Source: Desulfobacterales bacterium (GTDB taxonomy: Bacteria; Desulfobacterota; Desulfobacteria; Desulfobacterales; CAFBRK01). Taken from it: a stretch of 64,000 nucleotides of DNA. Below, piece after piece: positions 33,141 through 43,107 of the stretch (position 1 is the stretch's first letter; every line of letters starts with the position of its first letter). A model generated the notes under the pieces. That model had not been told where the DNA came from and did not search any database. It saw only the letters and a program-made list of their open reading frames with translations. The DNA lies in assembly GCA_021737185.1 (NCBI GenBank), contig JAIPEL010000001.1:1-64000 (forward strand), written 5' to 3'. The translations under genes were made by a program, and so were the position numbers.

Positions 33141-34553
33141 TCAGAGAAGTACAGCGGCCGCGGATCGGGCGATTTGGATGACCGGGTCAGGATAGAATCC
33201 GATACCGACGATCAGGACGATCAATGTGCCTGCCAGCAGCCGGTCTCCGGCAGAGACCGGCAGCGGCGGCAGGCCGGCTTTCGGTTCGGTAAGGTAGGCG
33301 GCCTTCAGGACGAGAAGGTAGTAGTACAGCGAGATCACCACGTTGATCATGGCGATGAGCACCAGGGTGAAATACCCTTTTTCCACGGCGGCGGTAAACA
33401 CCAGAAGCTTTCCGATGAACCCGATGGTCGGAGGGATGCCGCACAGTCCGAAAAGGGAGAGCATCAGCGCAAGGGCCAGGATCGGGCTTCTTTTGTGAAG
33501 ACCGGCAAGCTCGTCGACGGTGATGTTGGCCCCGTCTGCGGCCACTTTGACCAGTACCATGAAACAGGTGAATTTCAGCGTCACCAAGGCTGCGCTGTAG
33601 AAAACCGCTCCGGCGTACCCGGCCGGATTCATGCTCAGAATGCCGATCAGCACATACCCGGCGTGGGCGACGCTCGAATAGGCCAGCAGACGTTTGAGAT
33701 CCTTTTGGACAATGGCCGAGACATTGCCGACGGTCATCGTGACAATCGACAGAACCACCAGAACCTGAGCCAGGGCCGCGCTGCTATCGCCAAGGGCCGT
33801 CAATCTGACCAGAAGCGCAATGGCTGCCGCCTTGGATGCCGTGGCGATATAAGTGGTCAGCTGGTTGACGGCCCCCTCATATACTTCGGGCGCCCAGAAA
33901 TGGAACGGGAAAACGGCCAGTTTGAAGAAAAAGCCGGCCAATGTCATGACAAATCCGATTGCCGCCGCCGGCTGGGAGATGACCGACGGCAGGACCCTGG
34001 CCATTTCTACCGCATACATGGTCCGGGTGCTGCCGTAGAGCAGCGCGATGCCGAAGACCATGACCGCCGAGGCCGAGGCACCGATCAGGAAATAGTGAAC
34101 GACTGTCGACTCCCGGCGGGGCCGGTTTTTTCGCAGGTAGACCAGCACGTAGAGGCTGTAGCTGGAAAGTTCCAGGGAAACATAGATGGTCAGCAGATGA
34201 ACACTGCTGACCAGGAGCATCAATGCCAGGGTCGAGGTCGTCAGCAGCAGGTAAAACTCCGGGTGCAGACGTCGCTTCACCCCCGAGAGCTCATTGCACA
34301 GCACCACCACCAGGAAGAATCCACAGGCCAGCAGCACCTTGAAGACCTGGGAGAAGAGGTCCACCCGGTACGATTCGGCGAACAGGTCGGCCGTAACCCC
34401 CGCAGACGCCAGGGATACCCCGACGCCTACGGCGGAAAACACCAGGGCCGTGTGAAAGTCCCGCCGGTGGTCTTCGCGGGCCATGGACAGGCCTAAAAAG
34501 ACGGCCGCCATGGCCACATAGGTAAGCTCCGGTGTGAATGCCATCCAGTTCAT
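33141..34553 (-). CDS. nuoN: NADH-quinone oxidoreductase subunit N
   Basis: The 470-residue antiporter-like membrane subunit of complex I has about 14 hydrophobic helices, with the functionally important Glu in IYVSLELSSYSLYVLVYL and central Lys-bearing helices (FFFKLAVFPFHFWAPEVYEG). Last gene of the nuo operon. The ATG at 34553 shares one base with the nuoM stop (TGATG), indicating translational coupling. Confidence 0.93.
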   Translation of the reverse strand: MNWMAFTPELTYVAMAAVFLGLSMAREDHRRDFHTALVFSAVGVGVSLASAGVTADLFAESYRVDLFSQVFKVLLACGFFLVVVLCNELSGVKRRLHPEFYLLLTTSTLALMLLVSSVHLLTIYVSLELSSYSLYVLVYLRKNRPRRESTVVHYFLIGASASAVMVFGIALLYGSTRTMYAVEMARVLPSVISQPAAAIGFVMTLAGFFFKLAVFPFHFWAPEVYEGAVNQLTTYIATASKAAAIALLVRLTALGDSSAALAQVLVVLSIVTMTVGNVSAIVQKDLKRLLAYSSVAHAGYVLIGILSMNPAGYAGAVFYSAALVTLKFTCFMVLVKVAADGANITVDELAGLHKRSPILALALMLSLFGLCGIPPTIGFIGKLLVFTAAVEKGYFTLVLIAMINVVISLYYYLLVLKAAYLTEPKAGLPPLPVSAGDRLLAGTLIVLIVGIGFYPDPVIQIARSAAAVLL

Positions 34554-36034
34554 CACGGCAATCCAGCCATAAAGGGAATCGATGCGGTCCGAATCATGTC
34601 GAACAGCAGCGACGGAAACAGGCCGAAGAGGACGATGACCGAAACCAGAATCATCCGGGGAATTGCCAGACCGAAGGAGACGTCGGGCAGGTGGGCCCAT
34701 TTCGCATTTTCAGGACCGTAGCAGGTTTTCTGAACCACCCGCAGGATAAACAGGGCGCCGACGGCCAGGGCCCCCACCGCCAGGGTGCCGTAAAGCGGGT
34801 ACACCCTGAACGAAGAGATGAAGACCACCAGCTCACCCCAAAAGCTGGCCAAACACGGTACTCCCACCCCGGTCAGCGCCGCTATGATGAAGTAGGCGGA
34901 TGCTTTGGGCATCGTTTTGCTCAGCCCCCCCAGCTCGGCAATGGCTTTGGTGTGGGTTTTGTCATAGATATATCCGACCGAAGAAAAGAACAGGGCGGTC
35001 ATGATGCCGTGGGCGAACATCTGGTAGACCGCGCCGTTGAGGCCGTCCACGGTCACCGTGGCAAGACCGAGCCCGACGATCCCCATGTGCGAGACACTGG
35101 AGTATCCGATGACGTATTTCAGGTCGGTCTGGCGCAGACCGGCCAGAACCCCGTAGACGATGCCCACCGTGGCCAGCAGCCCCATGAGCTCGGCCCAGTA
35201 CTTCCATCCTTCCGGACACAGAAAGATGCCCACCCGCAACACGCCGAAGGCGCCGATTTTCATCAGCACGCCGGCGTGGATCATGCTTACGGCCGTGGGC
35301 GCGGCCACATGGCCCACCGGCGACCAGGTGTGGAAGGGCCAGACGCCGGCAAGGATGCCAAAGCCGATGTAAAACAGGACAAAGGCAAACCGCTGCTGGG
35401 CCGGGGTGAACGTTCCGGGGTCCATCAACTGCAGCAGATCGAAGGTGTCCAGGCCCGAGGCGACGACCAGATACAACAGGGCCGGCAGGATCAGGGCGCT
35501 TCCGGCCAGAAGATACAGGGTCAGCTTCATGGCCCCGTATTCTTTTCGGGTCGAGCCCCACACGGCGATCAACAGGTACATCGGAAAAAGCGAAACGTCG
35601 TACCAGACGAAAATGAAGAAAAGATCCAGGCTCATGAAAAGCCCGTACACGCCCAGCACCAGGAGAAACACCAGCGCGAAGAATTCCTTGACCCGTTCGG
35701 TGAGCTCCCACATGGTCAGAATGCCGGTGAAAAAGACGATCCCGGTCAGCAGCAGCATCGGGAGGCTGAAGCCGTCCACCGCGTTGAAATAGGAAATGCC
35801 CAGGGACGGAATCCAGGAGATTTTCTCGGCGAACTGCAACCCTCCGACGCCCCGGTCGTAGGCGAAAAAGAGGTATACCGCCGCTGCCAGGGTCAGCCCG
35901 GAGCTGACCGCACTGATCTTCTTGATCCGCGCAGCCTCCTTTCGCGGTGTCGCCAGAATCAGGAAAAGCCCGCCCAGACAGATCAGCAGGATGGCGGAAA
36001 GAATGGGTATGTCGGCATAAACCGTCGGCATCAA
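34553..36034 (-). CDS. nuoM: NADH-quinone oxidoreductase subunit M
   Basis: The 493-residue antiporter-like subunit is recognised by PFHTWSPVGHVAAPTA, HAGVLMKIGAFG and YSSVSHMGIVGLGL. In the fifth helix, the segment aligning with E. coli AWEMMLVPMYFLI reads VWYDVSLFPMYLLI, so the essential Glu144 position is Asp146 here. NuoL and NuoN in this operon keep their Glu. The HV(E)APT motif also has Ala in place of Glu. These changes may alter proton coupling or simply mark a lineage variant. Confidence 0.92.
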   Translation of the reverse strand: MMPTVYADIPILSAILLICLGGLFLILATPRKEAARIKKISAVSSGLTLAAAVYLFFAYDRGVGGLQFAEKISWIPSLGISYFNAVDGFSLPMLLLTGIVFFTGILTMWELTERVKEFFALVFLLVLGVYGLFMSLDLFFIFVWYDVSLFPMYLLIAVWGSTRKEYGAMKLTLYLLAGSALILPALLYLVVASGLDTFDLLQLMDPGTFTPAQQRFAFVLFYIGFGILAGVWPFHTWSPVGHVAAPTAVSMIHAGVLMKIGAFGVLRVGIFLCPEGWKYWAELMGLLATVGIVYGVLAGLRQTDLKYVIGYSSVSHMGIVGLGLATVTVDGLNGAVYQMFAHGIMTALFFSSVGYIYDKTHTKAIAELGGLSKTMPKASAYFIIAALTGVGVPCLASFWGELVVFISSFRVYPLYGTLAVGALAVGALFILRVVQKTCYGPENAKWAHLPDVSFGLAIPRMILVSVIVLFGLFPSLLFDMIRTASIPFMAGLP

Positions 36035-36040
36035 TTCTTC

Positions 36041-37927
36041 CTATGCAATGAAATACAAGCCCAGCATGACGACCACGGCAAACAGTACCAGCAGCCGGTG
36101 CTGGATCATTCCGGATTGAAGGGCCGACAGCACGCCCGACGATCGAATGATGTGTTTGCTCGCAGCATCGAGGCCGGCATCGATCACCCGCTGATCGGTC
36201 TTGGCGCACAGCCATGCCAGACCGCGGTCGACCAGGCGGGAGATCAACCGGGCGTAAAAGACGTCGATGTACCAGCGGTTGGCGAACAAGGCCGCCAGCG
36301 CCGGCACCCGCTCGACGAACCCTTTCTGATCGGCCGCCGGCCGCCCGAATTCGAACCAGGCCAGCAGCAGCCCGCCTGCCGCCAGTCCGATACCTGCGTA
36401 GGGAAGCCACGGCAGGTGGGGGCCGGGGTGAGCGGCGGCCGGATCCCCGGACAGAAACCGCGCAAGGGGGGCTGCGGCAAATCCGAGAGCCAGGGTCGCT
36501 GCGGCAAGAACCACCAGGGCGCTTCCCATGGCTGTGCCCGCGCCGTGCCCGCTTCCGTGGCCCCGACCCGATTCCGGTTGCACGAGTTCCGGCCGGGGGA
36601 ACAGAATGATGAAAATGAGCCGGAATGCATAGTAGGCGGTCAGAAGCACCCCGAGCAGGGCCGCGGCCAGCCAGATCGGATTGTCCAGGGCCGCCAGCGC
36701 CGCCAGGATCGATTCCTTGCTGAAAAAACCAGACAGGGGCGGGATTCCCGCCAGCGCCGCCGCGGCCAGGGTCATGCAGATCATGGCCAGTTTCAGGCGC
36801 CGGCCCTTTTTTCGGGCAATTTCGAACATGTCGTTGGTGTCCAGGGCGTGAATCACCACCCCGGAACAGAGAAAGAGCAGGGCCTTGAAGCCGGCGTGGG
36901 TGGTCAGGTGAAACACCCCGGCAAAAAAGCTGCCAGCGGCCAGGCCCATGATCATGAATCCGAGCTGGCTGATGGTCGAATACGCCCATACCTGCTTGAT
37001 GTCCCGGCTGACCATCGCCATGGTCGAGGAAAGGAGCATGCTCACTGTGCCGATGACCAAAAAGACGCCCATGGCCGCCGGCGACTGGCGGAAGAATGGA
37101 AACAGTCGGGCAAACAGAAACACCCCGGCGGCGACCATGGTAGCCGAGTGCAGCAGCGCACTGACCGGGGTGGGTCCCTCCATGGCGTCGGGAAGCCAGG
37201 TGAGCAGGGGAAACTGCGCGCTTTTGCCCACGATCCCCCCGAAGATCAGCAGCGCCGACAGGGTGATCAGGGATGGATTCATCCGTGCCGCCGCCGGCCC
37301 GTTGACAGCCGTCACGTCGAGGGTGCCTGCGCCGACAAGCAGCACGAAGAGGCCGAGCATGAAGGCCACGTCGCCGGCCCGGGTCATGACGAAGGCTTTT
37401 TTGCCGGCCTGGCTGGCGGAAAATTTTTCGTACCAAAACCCGATCAGCAGGTAGGAAGACAGCCCCACCAGCTCCCAGAAAACGTAGAGCTGAAACAGCG
37501 AAGAAGACAGGGTCAAACTGAGCATGGCCCAGGCGAACAGGGACATGAACCCGTAGTAGCGGGAAAAGCCGGGGTCACCGGCCATGTACCCCAGGGAGTA
37601 TATCTGCACCAGAAAACAGATGACGGCCACGACGGTCATCATCAGGAGGCTGATCGGATCGAGGAGCACTCCCACCGGGATGCGCACCGCATCGGAGACC
37701 AGCCAGCTTGCGGAAAACACCTGCGGCGCCTCCGCATGCCAGTTGGCGGCCAGCAGAAACACCGCCCCGGCAAGGGAGACGGTCACCGCCCCGATGCTGA
37801 GACCTGCCGACAGGCGGGCAAAGCGGCGGGCGCCGAGGAAGATCGCGGCAAACGCCAGAAGCGGGGCCGCGCAGGCCGCCAGCGTCGTTGCAACATTCGG
37901 GTCCGATAGTGTTGCGGTTGTGGTCAT
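36041..37927 (-). CDS. nuoL: NADH-quinone oxidoreductase subunit L
   Basis: The 628-residue largest antiporter-like subunit has LYVFWELVGLSSYLLIGFWY with the conserved Glu, LTWLPDAMEGPTPVSALLHS and HLTTHAGFKALLFLCSG, followed by the long C-terminal part that forms the lateral helix. The ATG overlaps the nuoK stop by four bases. Confidence 0.94.
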   Translation of the reverse strand: MTTTATLSDPNVATTLAACAAPLLAFAAIFLGARRFARLSAGLSIGAVTVSLAGAVFLLAANWHAEAPQVFSASWLVSDAVRIPVGVLLDPISLLMMTVVAVICFLVQIYSLGYMAGDPGFSRYYGFMSLFAWAMLSLTLSSSLFQLYVFWELVGLSSYLLIGFWYEKFSASQAGKKAFVMTRAGDVAFMLGLFVLLVGAGTLDVTAVNGPAAARMNPSLITLSALLIFGGIVGKSAQFPLLTWLPDAMEGPTPVSALLHSATMVAAGVFLFARLFPFFRQSPAAMGVFLVIGTVSMLLSSTMAMVSRDIKQVWAYSTISQLGFMIMGLAAGSFFAGVFHLTTHAGFKALLFLCSGVVIHALDTNDMFEIARKKGRRLKLAMICMTLAAAALAGIPPLSGFFSKESILAALAALDNPIWLAAALLGVLLTAYYAFRLIFIILFPRPELVQPESGRGHGSGHGAGTAMGSALVVLAAATLALGFAAAPLARFLSGDPAAAHPGPHLPWLPYAGIGLAAGGLLLAWFEFGRPAADQKGFVERVPALAALFANRWYIDVFYARLISRLVDRGLAWLCAKTDQRVIDAGLDAASKHIIRSSGVLSALQSGMIQHRLLVLFAVVVMLGLYFIA

Positions 37928-38244
37928 ACCGAAGGCTTCTCCGGAGCCGCGGTTTCTGTAAAATTCGGGTCGACGGACCCGGTGCGCCGGTAGACGCAGA
38001 CGATCAGTGCCAGCCCCACCGAGACCTCGGCCGCCGCCACTACGATGATGAACAGGGCCATGGCTTGGCCGTCCATGGACATCCATCGAAGGGACGCCCC
38101 CACCAGGGCGAGTGCCCCGGCGTTGAGCATGATTTCCAGCCCGAGCAGGATCATGATCAGGTTCCGCCGGGTCACCGTGCAGACCATTCCCATGAGAAAA
38201 ACGATTCCGGCCAGGGCCAGGACATGGCTGTAAGGCACTATCAT
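37924..38244 (-). CDS. nuoK: NADH-quinone oxidoreductase subunit K
   Basis: The 106-residue three-helix membrane subunit carries both conserved buried Glu residues (LLGLEIMLNAGAL and VVAAAEVSVGLAL). The ATG overlaps the nuoJ stop by four bases (ATGA). The short charged C-terminal tail (TETAAPEKPSV) is a little longer than in E. coli. Confidence 0.94.
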   Translation of the reverse strand: MIVPYSHVLALAGIVFLMGMVCTVTRRNLIMILLGLEIMLNAGALALVGASLRWMSMDGQAMALFIIVVAAAEVSVGLALIVCVYRRTGSVDPNFTETAAPEKPSV

Positions 38245-38756
38245 TGCGCTTCTTTCTTGTCGGCTGCGGCGGGCCGGCGGCCGATGTGAAGAGCTCCGAT
38301 CAGGGCCACCAGAAGGATCAGAGAAGCGATTTCCACCGCCAGCCATCCGTGCCGGAAAATCCACATCGAAAAGGCTGCGGGAACGGCAACGGCTGTTTCC
38401 AGGCGCATGTCCCCTTCGATTCCCGACAAGATCACCGCCAGCATCCCAAGGTAGATTACGCACAGCACCGCCGCCGGGATCCATTGGCTGAGAGGAAAAA
38501 TGCGGCGTTTCGATTCCTCGATGCGGAGCATCATCACGATGAACAAGAAAAGCACCATGATCGCCCCGGCATAGATGATGACCTCCAATGCCGCCAGAAA
38601 CGGAGCCCCCAGCAGGAAAAAGAGCAGGGCGCTGCCGAAAAAGGAGATCACCAGATAGACCACGGCATGGACCAGGTTGCGGCGGGTAATGGCCAGGGCC
38701 GTCGTTGCGATGATCAAGGCGGCAAGAAGATAGAATATGGCGCTGTAAATTGTCAT
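38241..38756 (-). CDS. nuoJ: NADH-quinone oxidoreductase subunit J
   Basis: The 171-residue five-helix membrane subunit has the TM3 signature LEVIIYAGAIMVLFLFIVMM. It is followed by nuoK in overlap, but preceded by a 160-base gap carrying a word-repeat hairpin that splits it from nuoI. Confidence 0.93.
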   Translation of the reverse strand: MTIYSAIFYLLAALIIATTALAITRRNLVHAVVYLVISFFGSALLFFLLGAPFLAALEVIIYAGAIMVLFLFIVMMLRIEESKRRIFPLSQWIPAAVLCVIYLGMLAVILSGIEGDMRLETAVAVPAAFSMWIFRHGWLAVEIASLILLVALIGALHIGRRPAAADKKEAQ

Positions 38757-38820
38757 TTTGTCAAATCGATGCGGTGAAGACGGTTATTTTATCCCTGACC
38801 TACTTTCCAGCGAAGACCTT

Positions 38821-38922
38821 TTGATCCTGGATGCTCGATGCTGGATGCTGGTAAAATGCTTGGCCGCTTTTCTTCCGTTTTCGTCAAGCATCCAGCATCC
38901 AGCATCAAGGATCCAGCATCAA
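38821..38922. repeat. Word-repeat inverted module (GATGCTG) between nuoI and nuoJ
   Basis: Left arm 38821-38851 and right arm 38892-38922 are inverted copies; GATGCTGGATGCTGG pairs perfectly with CCAGCATCCAGCATC. Both arms consist of the word GATGCTG/CAGCATC repeated with small changes. The 40-base centre has no features. The module interrupts an otherwise compact operon and touches the 3' end of nuoI. Confidence 0.75.
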
Positions 38923-39509
38923 GGCAGGTTGCTTTTCACGTCCACCGGCGGCGATTCCTTGATATGGGTTCCCTTTTCCTCGGGACGGGTCGCCACTCCG
39001 GCATATCGGTAAAAGTTATAGTCTTTGTCCTTTCCGGTGTGGTCCACGAGCAGGTCCTCTTTTTCGAAAACGAGGCTCAAGATGTCCCGGCGGCAGTGGT
39101 CGAACTCCGGGGTGAGCTGGATGGCCGAGGTCGGGCAGGCCTCCTCACAGAGGCCGCAGTAGATGCACCGGCCGAAATTGATGCGAAACCATTCGGCGTA
39201 GCGGCGCCCGTCGCTTCGCTCAGCCGACTGCATGGAAATGCAGCTCACCGGGCAGACCGCCGAGCAAAGATAGCAGGCCACGCAGCGCTCGTCTCCGTCC
39301 GGGTCCCGGGTCAGCACGATCCGGGCCCGGCTTCTTTCCGGAAGCTGTCTTCGCTCTTCGGGGTACTGCTCGGTAATGGGCCGCCGGAACAGGTGCCGGA
39401 ACGTGGTCCAGAACCCTTGTCCCAGGGCCCTGACCGCGTCCCACGCATTTTCTTGGGGCTCCTGTTCGAGCCGCTTTTCATAGGATTCGGGCTTTATTTC
39501 GTCCGCCAT
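38919..39509 (-). CDS. nuoI: NADH-quinone oxidoreductase subunit I
   Basis: The 196-residue subunit binds clusters N6a and N6b with two 4Fe-4S motifs, [12 protein letters not shown] and [12 protein letters not shown]. The ATG at 39509 follows nuoH by 14 bases. The last residues (about VKSNLP) are read from the edge of the word-repeat module, so the native C-terminus may have been changed. Confidence 0.94.
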   Translation of the reverse strand: MADEIKPESYEKRLEQEPQENAWDAVRALGQGFWTTFRHLFRRPITEQYPEERRQLPERSRARIVLTRDPDGDERCVACYLCSAVCPVSCISMQSAERSDGRRYAEWFRINFGRCIYCGLCEEACPTSAIQLTPEFDHCRRDILSLVFEKEDLLVDHTGKDKDYNFYRYAGVATRPEEKGTHIKESPPVDVKSNLP

Positions 39510-39523
39510 TCGAGTTCCCTTTT

Positions 39524-40513
39524 TTAAAACAGCATCATCAGCGCGCCGGTGGCCACGATGTTGATCAGGGAGACGGGAATCAGCACCTTCCAGCCGATTT
39601 CCATGAGCTGATCGTACCGGAAGCGCGGAAGCGTGGCCCGGATCCAGATCATGACCATCGCCACGGCGAGCATCTTGATCAGCAGCCAGACGGGCCCCGG
39701 CAGCACCGGGCCGCGCCATCCGCTGAGAAAGAAAACCGCCACCAGGGCCCCCAGCACCTGTATGTGGACATACTCGCCGATGAAGAACATGCCGAAGCGC
39801 ATGCCGCTGTATTCGGTGCTGTAGCCGGCGCCCAATTCGTTTTCCGCCTCCGGAAGATCGAAGGGGATCCGCTTGCTCTCGGCCATGGCGGCGATGATAA
39901 AGATGATGAAAGAAACCGGCTGTATCAGAACGAACGGAATCCTGGCCTGGGCTCGGACGATTTCGACCAGGCTGAACGATCCGGACAGCATCACCACCGG
40001 CACCAGGGAAAGCCCCAGGGCCAATTCATAGCTGATCATCTGAGCCGCGCCGCGGATTCCGCCCAGCAGGCTGTATTTGCTGTTGGAGGCCCAGCCGCCC
40101 AAGGCGACCCCGTAGACCCCCAGAGACGACATGGCAAACACGAACAGCAGCCCCACGTTGATGTCCGAGACGACCATGGGCACGATCTTGCCCATCAGGG
40201 TCAGGTCCGGGCCGAACGGGACCACCGCAAACATCAGCAGCGCCGTGGCCGTGACCACGGCCGGGGCCAGCAGAAACAGCAGCCTGTCGGCCTGATCCGG
40301 TACGATGTCCTCCTTGGTGACCATTTTCAACGCATCGGCGATGGGCTGAAGCAGGCCGAATATTCCCGCCCGGTTCGGCCCGAGGCGAACCTGAAAGCGG
40401 CCCAACAGTTTCCGTTCCATCCAGACCAGATAGGCGGCGAGCAACAGCAGGATCCCGAGCACCACGGCGATCTTGACCAGGAGGACGGCAAAGCCGAGGA
40501 TTCCGTCGATCAT
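39524..40513 (-). CDS. nuoH: NADH-quinone oxidoreductase subunit H
   Basis: The 329-residue quinone-site membrane subunit has [31 protein letters not shown] and [20 protein letters not shown], all classic NuoH signatures. The ATG overlaps the nuoG stop (ATGA). Confidence 0.95.
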   Translation of the reverse strand: MIDGILGFAVLLVKIAVVLGILLLLAAYLVWMERKLLGRFQVRLGPNRAGIFGLLQPIADALKMVTKEDIVPDQADRLLFLLAPAVVTATALLMFAVVPFGPDLTLMGKIVPMVVSDINVGLLFVFAMSSLGVYGVALGGWASNSKYSLLGGIRGAAQMISYELALGLSLVPVVMLSGSFSLVEIVRAQARIPFVLIQPVSFIIFIIAAMAESKRIPFDLPEAENELGAGYSTEYSGMRFGMFFIGEYVHIQVLGALVAVFFLSGWRGPVLPGPVWLLIKMLAVAMVMIWIRATLPRFRYDQLMEIGWKVLIPVSLINIVATGALMMLF

Positions 40514-42927
40514 GCGCCCTCCCCGCCGGTTTTTCGAATCCGGACCGTATCGAGACCGCTTCTGAAATGTTGGAAAACTTGCCAGCGCAGGCGCCGGTGC
40601 CTGGGCAGCACGAGGGTGCCGGGGGCCGTGCTCCTCGACGTGTGTACCGGCACCGTGAGGGCTCCGGCCTCGGTGGAAAGCTCGCATCGGTCCCCGTGCT
40701 GCAGGCCCCACCGGGAGGCGTCCTCCGGATGAAGGGTCAGCGCCGGCTCGGATTCCAGCTCCTGGAGCCAGGGGGAGGAGCGGGAGAGGGCCTCGGTTCC
40801 ATATACGGATTCGACGAGAAGCAATTCTCCCTTTTTTATCGGTGTCTCCCCCCCCATTTGCGGGGAATCCGGCCCAGCCGCAGTCCGAAGAGGCAGCTTC
40901 GCCCATGTCCCGCGCTCACCGGTCGCTTCGACCGGATCGAATCCGGAAAACTCGGGTGCAACGCCGTCGAATTCCTCGACGGAACGCGAAATGCCGCCGC
41001 TCAGCGCAGAAACGATATCCATCAGCAATTGACCGGCGGAAAGCGCCTCGGTGCCGGGGATGTCGTCCCGGAAGACGCGCGGCGGATGGCTGCCGCCGCC
41101 GGTCTGGCTGATTGGGGTTCCCCCGGCGAACGCCGGCCGCGCCTGCTGGATTCGGGCTTCATTGTTGATCAGGGTGCCACCGGTTTCGAAGAACGTTTGG
41201 GTCGGGAAGAACACATGGGCAGCCCTGGCTGTCTCGGTGTCGATGCAATCGAGGACCACCATCAGATCCAGTTTGGCCAGGGCGTCGACCAGCCGGGCAA
41301 GATCCGGGTACTCCGACATCGGATCGGCTTCCACCACCACCAAGGCGCGAACCTTTCCGTCTTCGATCATCAAAAGAAGGGTTTCGAGGTCGGCCGGATC
41401 GCCCGCCATGCGGCAGGCGGCAAACGTGTTGGCTCCGGTCATGACGAAAAACAGGCCGGCCTTTTTCCCGGCGCGGCGAAGATTTCGGGCAAGACGCGCC
41501 GCCTGCTCGACTGTCCGTTCGGAGGCTATTTTTCCGGCACCGCAGACCACCACCGGCCGCCGGCTTTGATCGAGGCGCGCCGCCAGGTCCTGAATGTCGC
41601 CGGACGCATCTTCTGTGGATGGTTTGCCAAGGCCTCGGAGGATTTCGGAAATCTTATCGGTACCCGCCGGCCGGTGCACGTATTCAAGGGGGAGGGTCAC
41701 AGGCCGAGGATCGATCACCTCGATATGTGCCCCGTTTCGCGCGGCCTGACGGATCGCCAGGGCTGCCATGGGGGCTTCGTTGATCGGGTCGGCTCCGGCG
41801 ACCAGGATCAGGTCCGCGTTTTTCAGGGCCTCGAGGCTCACGGCCAGATCCGTCGTCAAATGCCCGGCAGCACGCCGGGCTGCGGCCGATTCTTCGGTGC
41901 CGGTGAACAGCGACGGACCCTGCCAGCCCAATTGCCGGCATATGCGGCGTTCGGCGGCAAGGGTTTCCAGGGTCGATCGGGATCCGCCCACGACGGCGAC
42001 CGACCCGCTCCCATGGCGAGCGGTGATTTCCTCGAGACGGTGTGCCGCCTCATCCCGGGCGTTCTTCGGACGGGTCTCCGCTCCCCCGCTCCGCGCTTTT
42101 CGCGGCCGCCGATCCGAGGAGGCATAGAAAAAGCCGTAGCGGCCTCGGTCGCAGATGAAGTGCCCGTTTACCGTCGGGCTGTAGCGGGCCTCGATGCGCA
42201 CCACTTCCCGGTAGCGGACATTTACGGTGATTCGACATCCCAGGCAGCAGTGGATGCAGACCGACGGGGTTCTTTCGTAGTCCCACCGCCTTCCCTTGTA
42301 CCTGGAAGGGCGGTCGGTGTAGACGCCGGTGGGACAGATGTCGATCAGGTTCCCGGAAAAGGGGCTTTTGAGCGTACCCGGACCGAACCGGCCGTAGTAT
42401 ACCCGGGAGGCGATTCCCATGACCCCCAGATCACGGTAGCCGGCATATTCCTGATAGAAACGGGAGCAGCGGTAGCACTGGATGCACCGGTTCATCTCGT
42501 GTTGAACCAGAGGGCCCAGGTCCTGGTCGAGATAGGTTCGTTTTTTGCCCTGGTAGCGGCGCATTCCGTGGCCGCCGGAAACCGTCATGTCCTGCAGCAG
42601 ACAGTGGCCGCCTTCATCGCAGACCGGGCAGTCGTGGGGGTGGTTGATCATGAGCCATTCGATCACGTGCCGTCGGAAGTCGACCGCCTCCGGGTCCGTG
42701 GTGGAGACGACCATGCCGTCTGCCGCCTCGATCATGCAGCTCATCTGGACCCCCTTGAAGGGTCCCTGAAGAAATTTCACGGCACAGACCCGGCAGGCGC
42801 CCACGCTTCCCAAGGCCGGGTGGTAGCAGAACCGGGGGATATGGATCCCGACCTGTTCAGCGGCCTCGATCACCTTGGTCCCTTCGGGCACCGCCACGGA
42901 TATGTCGTCGATGATTAGTTTCGGCAT
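40510..42927 (-). CDS. nuoG: NADH-quinone oxidoreductase subunit G
   Basis: The 805-residue Fe-S subunit has an N-terminal [2Fe-2S] domain (RFCYHPALGSVGACRVCAV), the His-Cys3 cluster region (HPHDCPVCDEGGHCLLQD), a CIQCYRCSRF motif, and CIHCCLGCRITV ahead of a molybdopterin-oxidoreductase-like domain that has no cofactor in complex I. Length is between the short and E. coli (about 900) forms. A 180-base word-repeat gap separates it from nuoF. Confidence 0.93.
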   Translation of the reverse strand: MPKLIIDDISVAVPEGTKVIEAAEQVGIHIPRFCYHPALGSVGACRVCAVKFLQGPFKGVQMSCMIEAADGMVVSTTDPEAVDFRRHVIEWLMINHPHDCPVCDEGGHCLLQDMTVSGGHGMRRYQGKKRTYLDQDLGPLVQHEMNRCIQCYRCSRFYQEYAGYRDLGVMGIASRVYYGRFGPGTLKSPFSGNLIDICPTGVYTDRPSRYKGRRWDYERTPSVCIHCCLGCRITVNVRYREVVRIEARYSPTVNGHFICDRGRYGFFYASSDRRPRKARSGGAETRPKNARDEAAHRLEEITARHGSGSVAVVGGSRSTLETLAAERRICRQLGWQGPSLFTGTEESAAARRAAGHLTTDLAVSLEALKNADLILVAGADPINEAPMAALAIRQAARNGAHIEVIDPRPVTLPLEYVHRPAGTDKISEILRGLGKPSTEDASGDIQDLAARLDQSRRPVVVCGAGKIASERTVEQAARLARNLRRAGKKAGLFFVMTGANTFAACRMAGDPADLETLLLMIEDGKVRALVVVEADPMSEYPDLARLVDALAKLDLMVVLDCIDTETARAAHVFFPTQTFFETGGTLINNEARIQQARPAFAGGTPISQTGGGSHPPRVFRDDIPGTEALSAGQLLMDIVSALSGGISRSVEEFDGVAPEFSGFDPVEATGERGTWAKLPLRTAAGPDSPQMGGETPIKKGELLLVESVYGTEALSRSSPWLQELESEPALTLHPEDASRWGLQHGDRCELSTEAGALTVPVHTSRSTAPGTLVLPRHRRLRWQVFQHFRSGLDTVRIRKTGGEGA

Positions 42928-42970
42928 GTTCTGGTATCTTCAGCCTCTACCTGCATGTCTCCGGGCTTTT

Positions 42971-43107
42971 TCAGTTGATTGGTCGACTGGTCGAATCGTT
43001 GATTGGGGAAAATACCGGAAACCGAAAGCCTTGGGCCATGCTCCCGCAAAACGCGCTCCAGGACGGATTTCCCGATTTGACCATTCAACCATTCAACCCA
43101 TTGACCC
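42971..43107. repeat. Word-repeat module (GTTGATT/TTGAATGG) between nuoF and nuoG
   Basis: Words such as TTGATTGGTCGACTGG at 42974-43008 and CCATTCAACCATTCAACCCA at 43076-43106 flank a ~65-base centre. The reverse complement of this whole module closely matches 54651-54774 downstream of der, in both arm sequence and spacing but with a different centre. It is therefore a dispersed element present twice in opposite orientation. Confidence 0.75.

Noticed and set aside
34538-37909. A 1123-codon open frame on the plus strand opposite nuoL/nuoM
   Set aside because: It is exactly antisense to nuo genes with strong family matches. High GC third positions keep such opposite frames open; its translation is Gln/His/Arg-rich without any motif.
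40567-42918. A 783-codon plus-strand frame opposite nuoG
   Set aside because: Antisense to nuoG, which has all expected cluster motifs. No ribosome site and no protein-like pattern.
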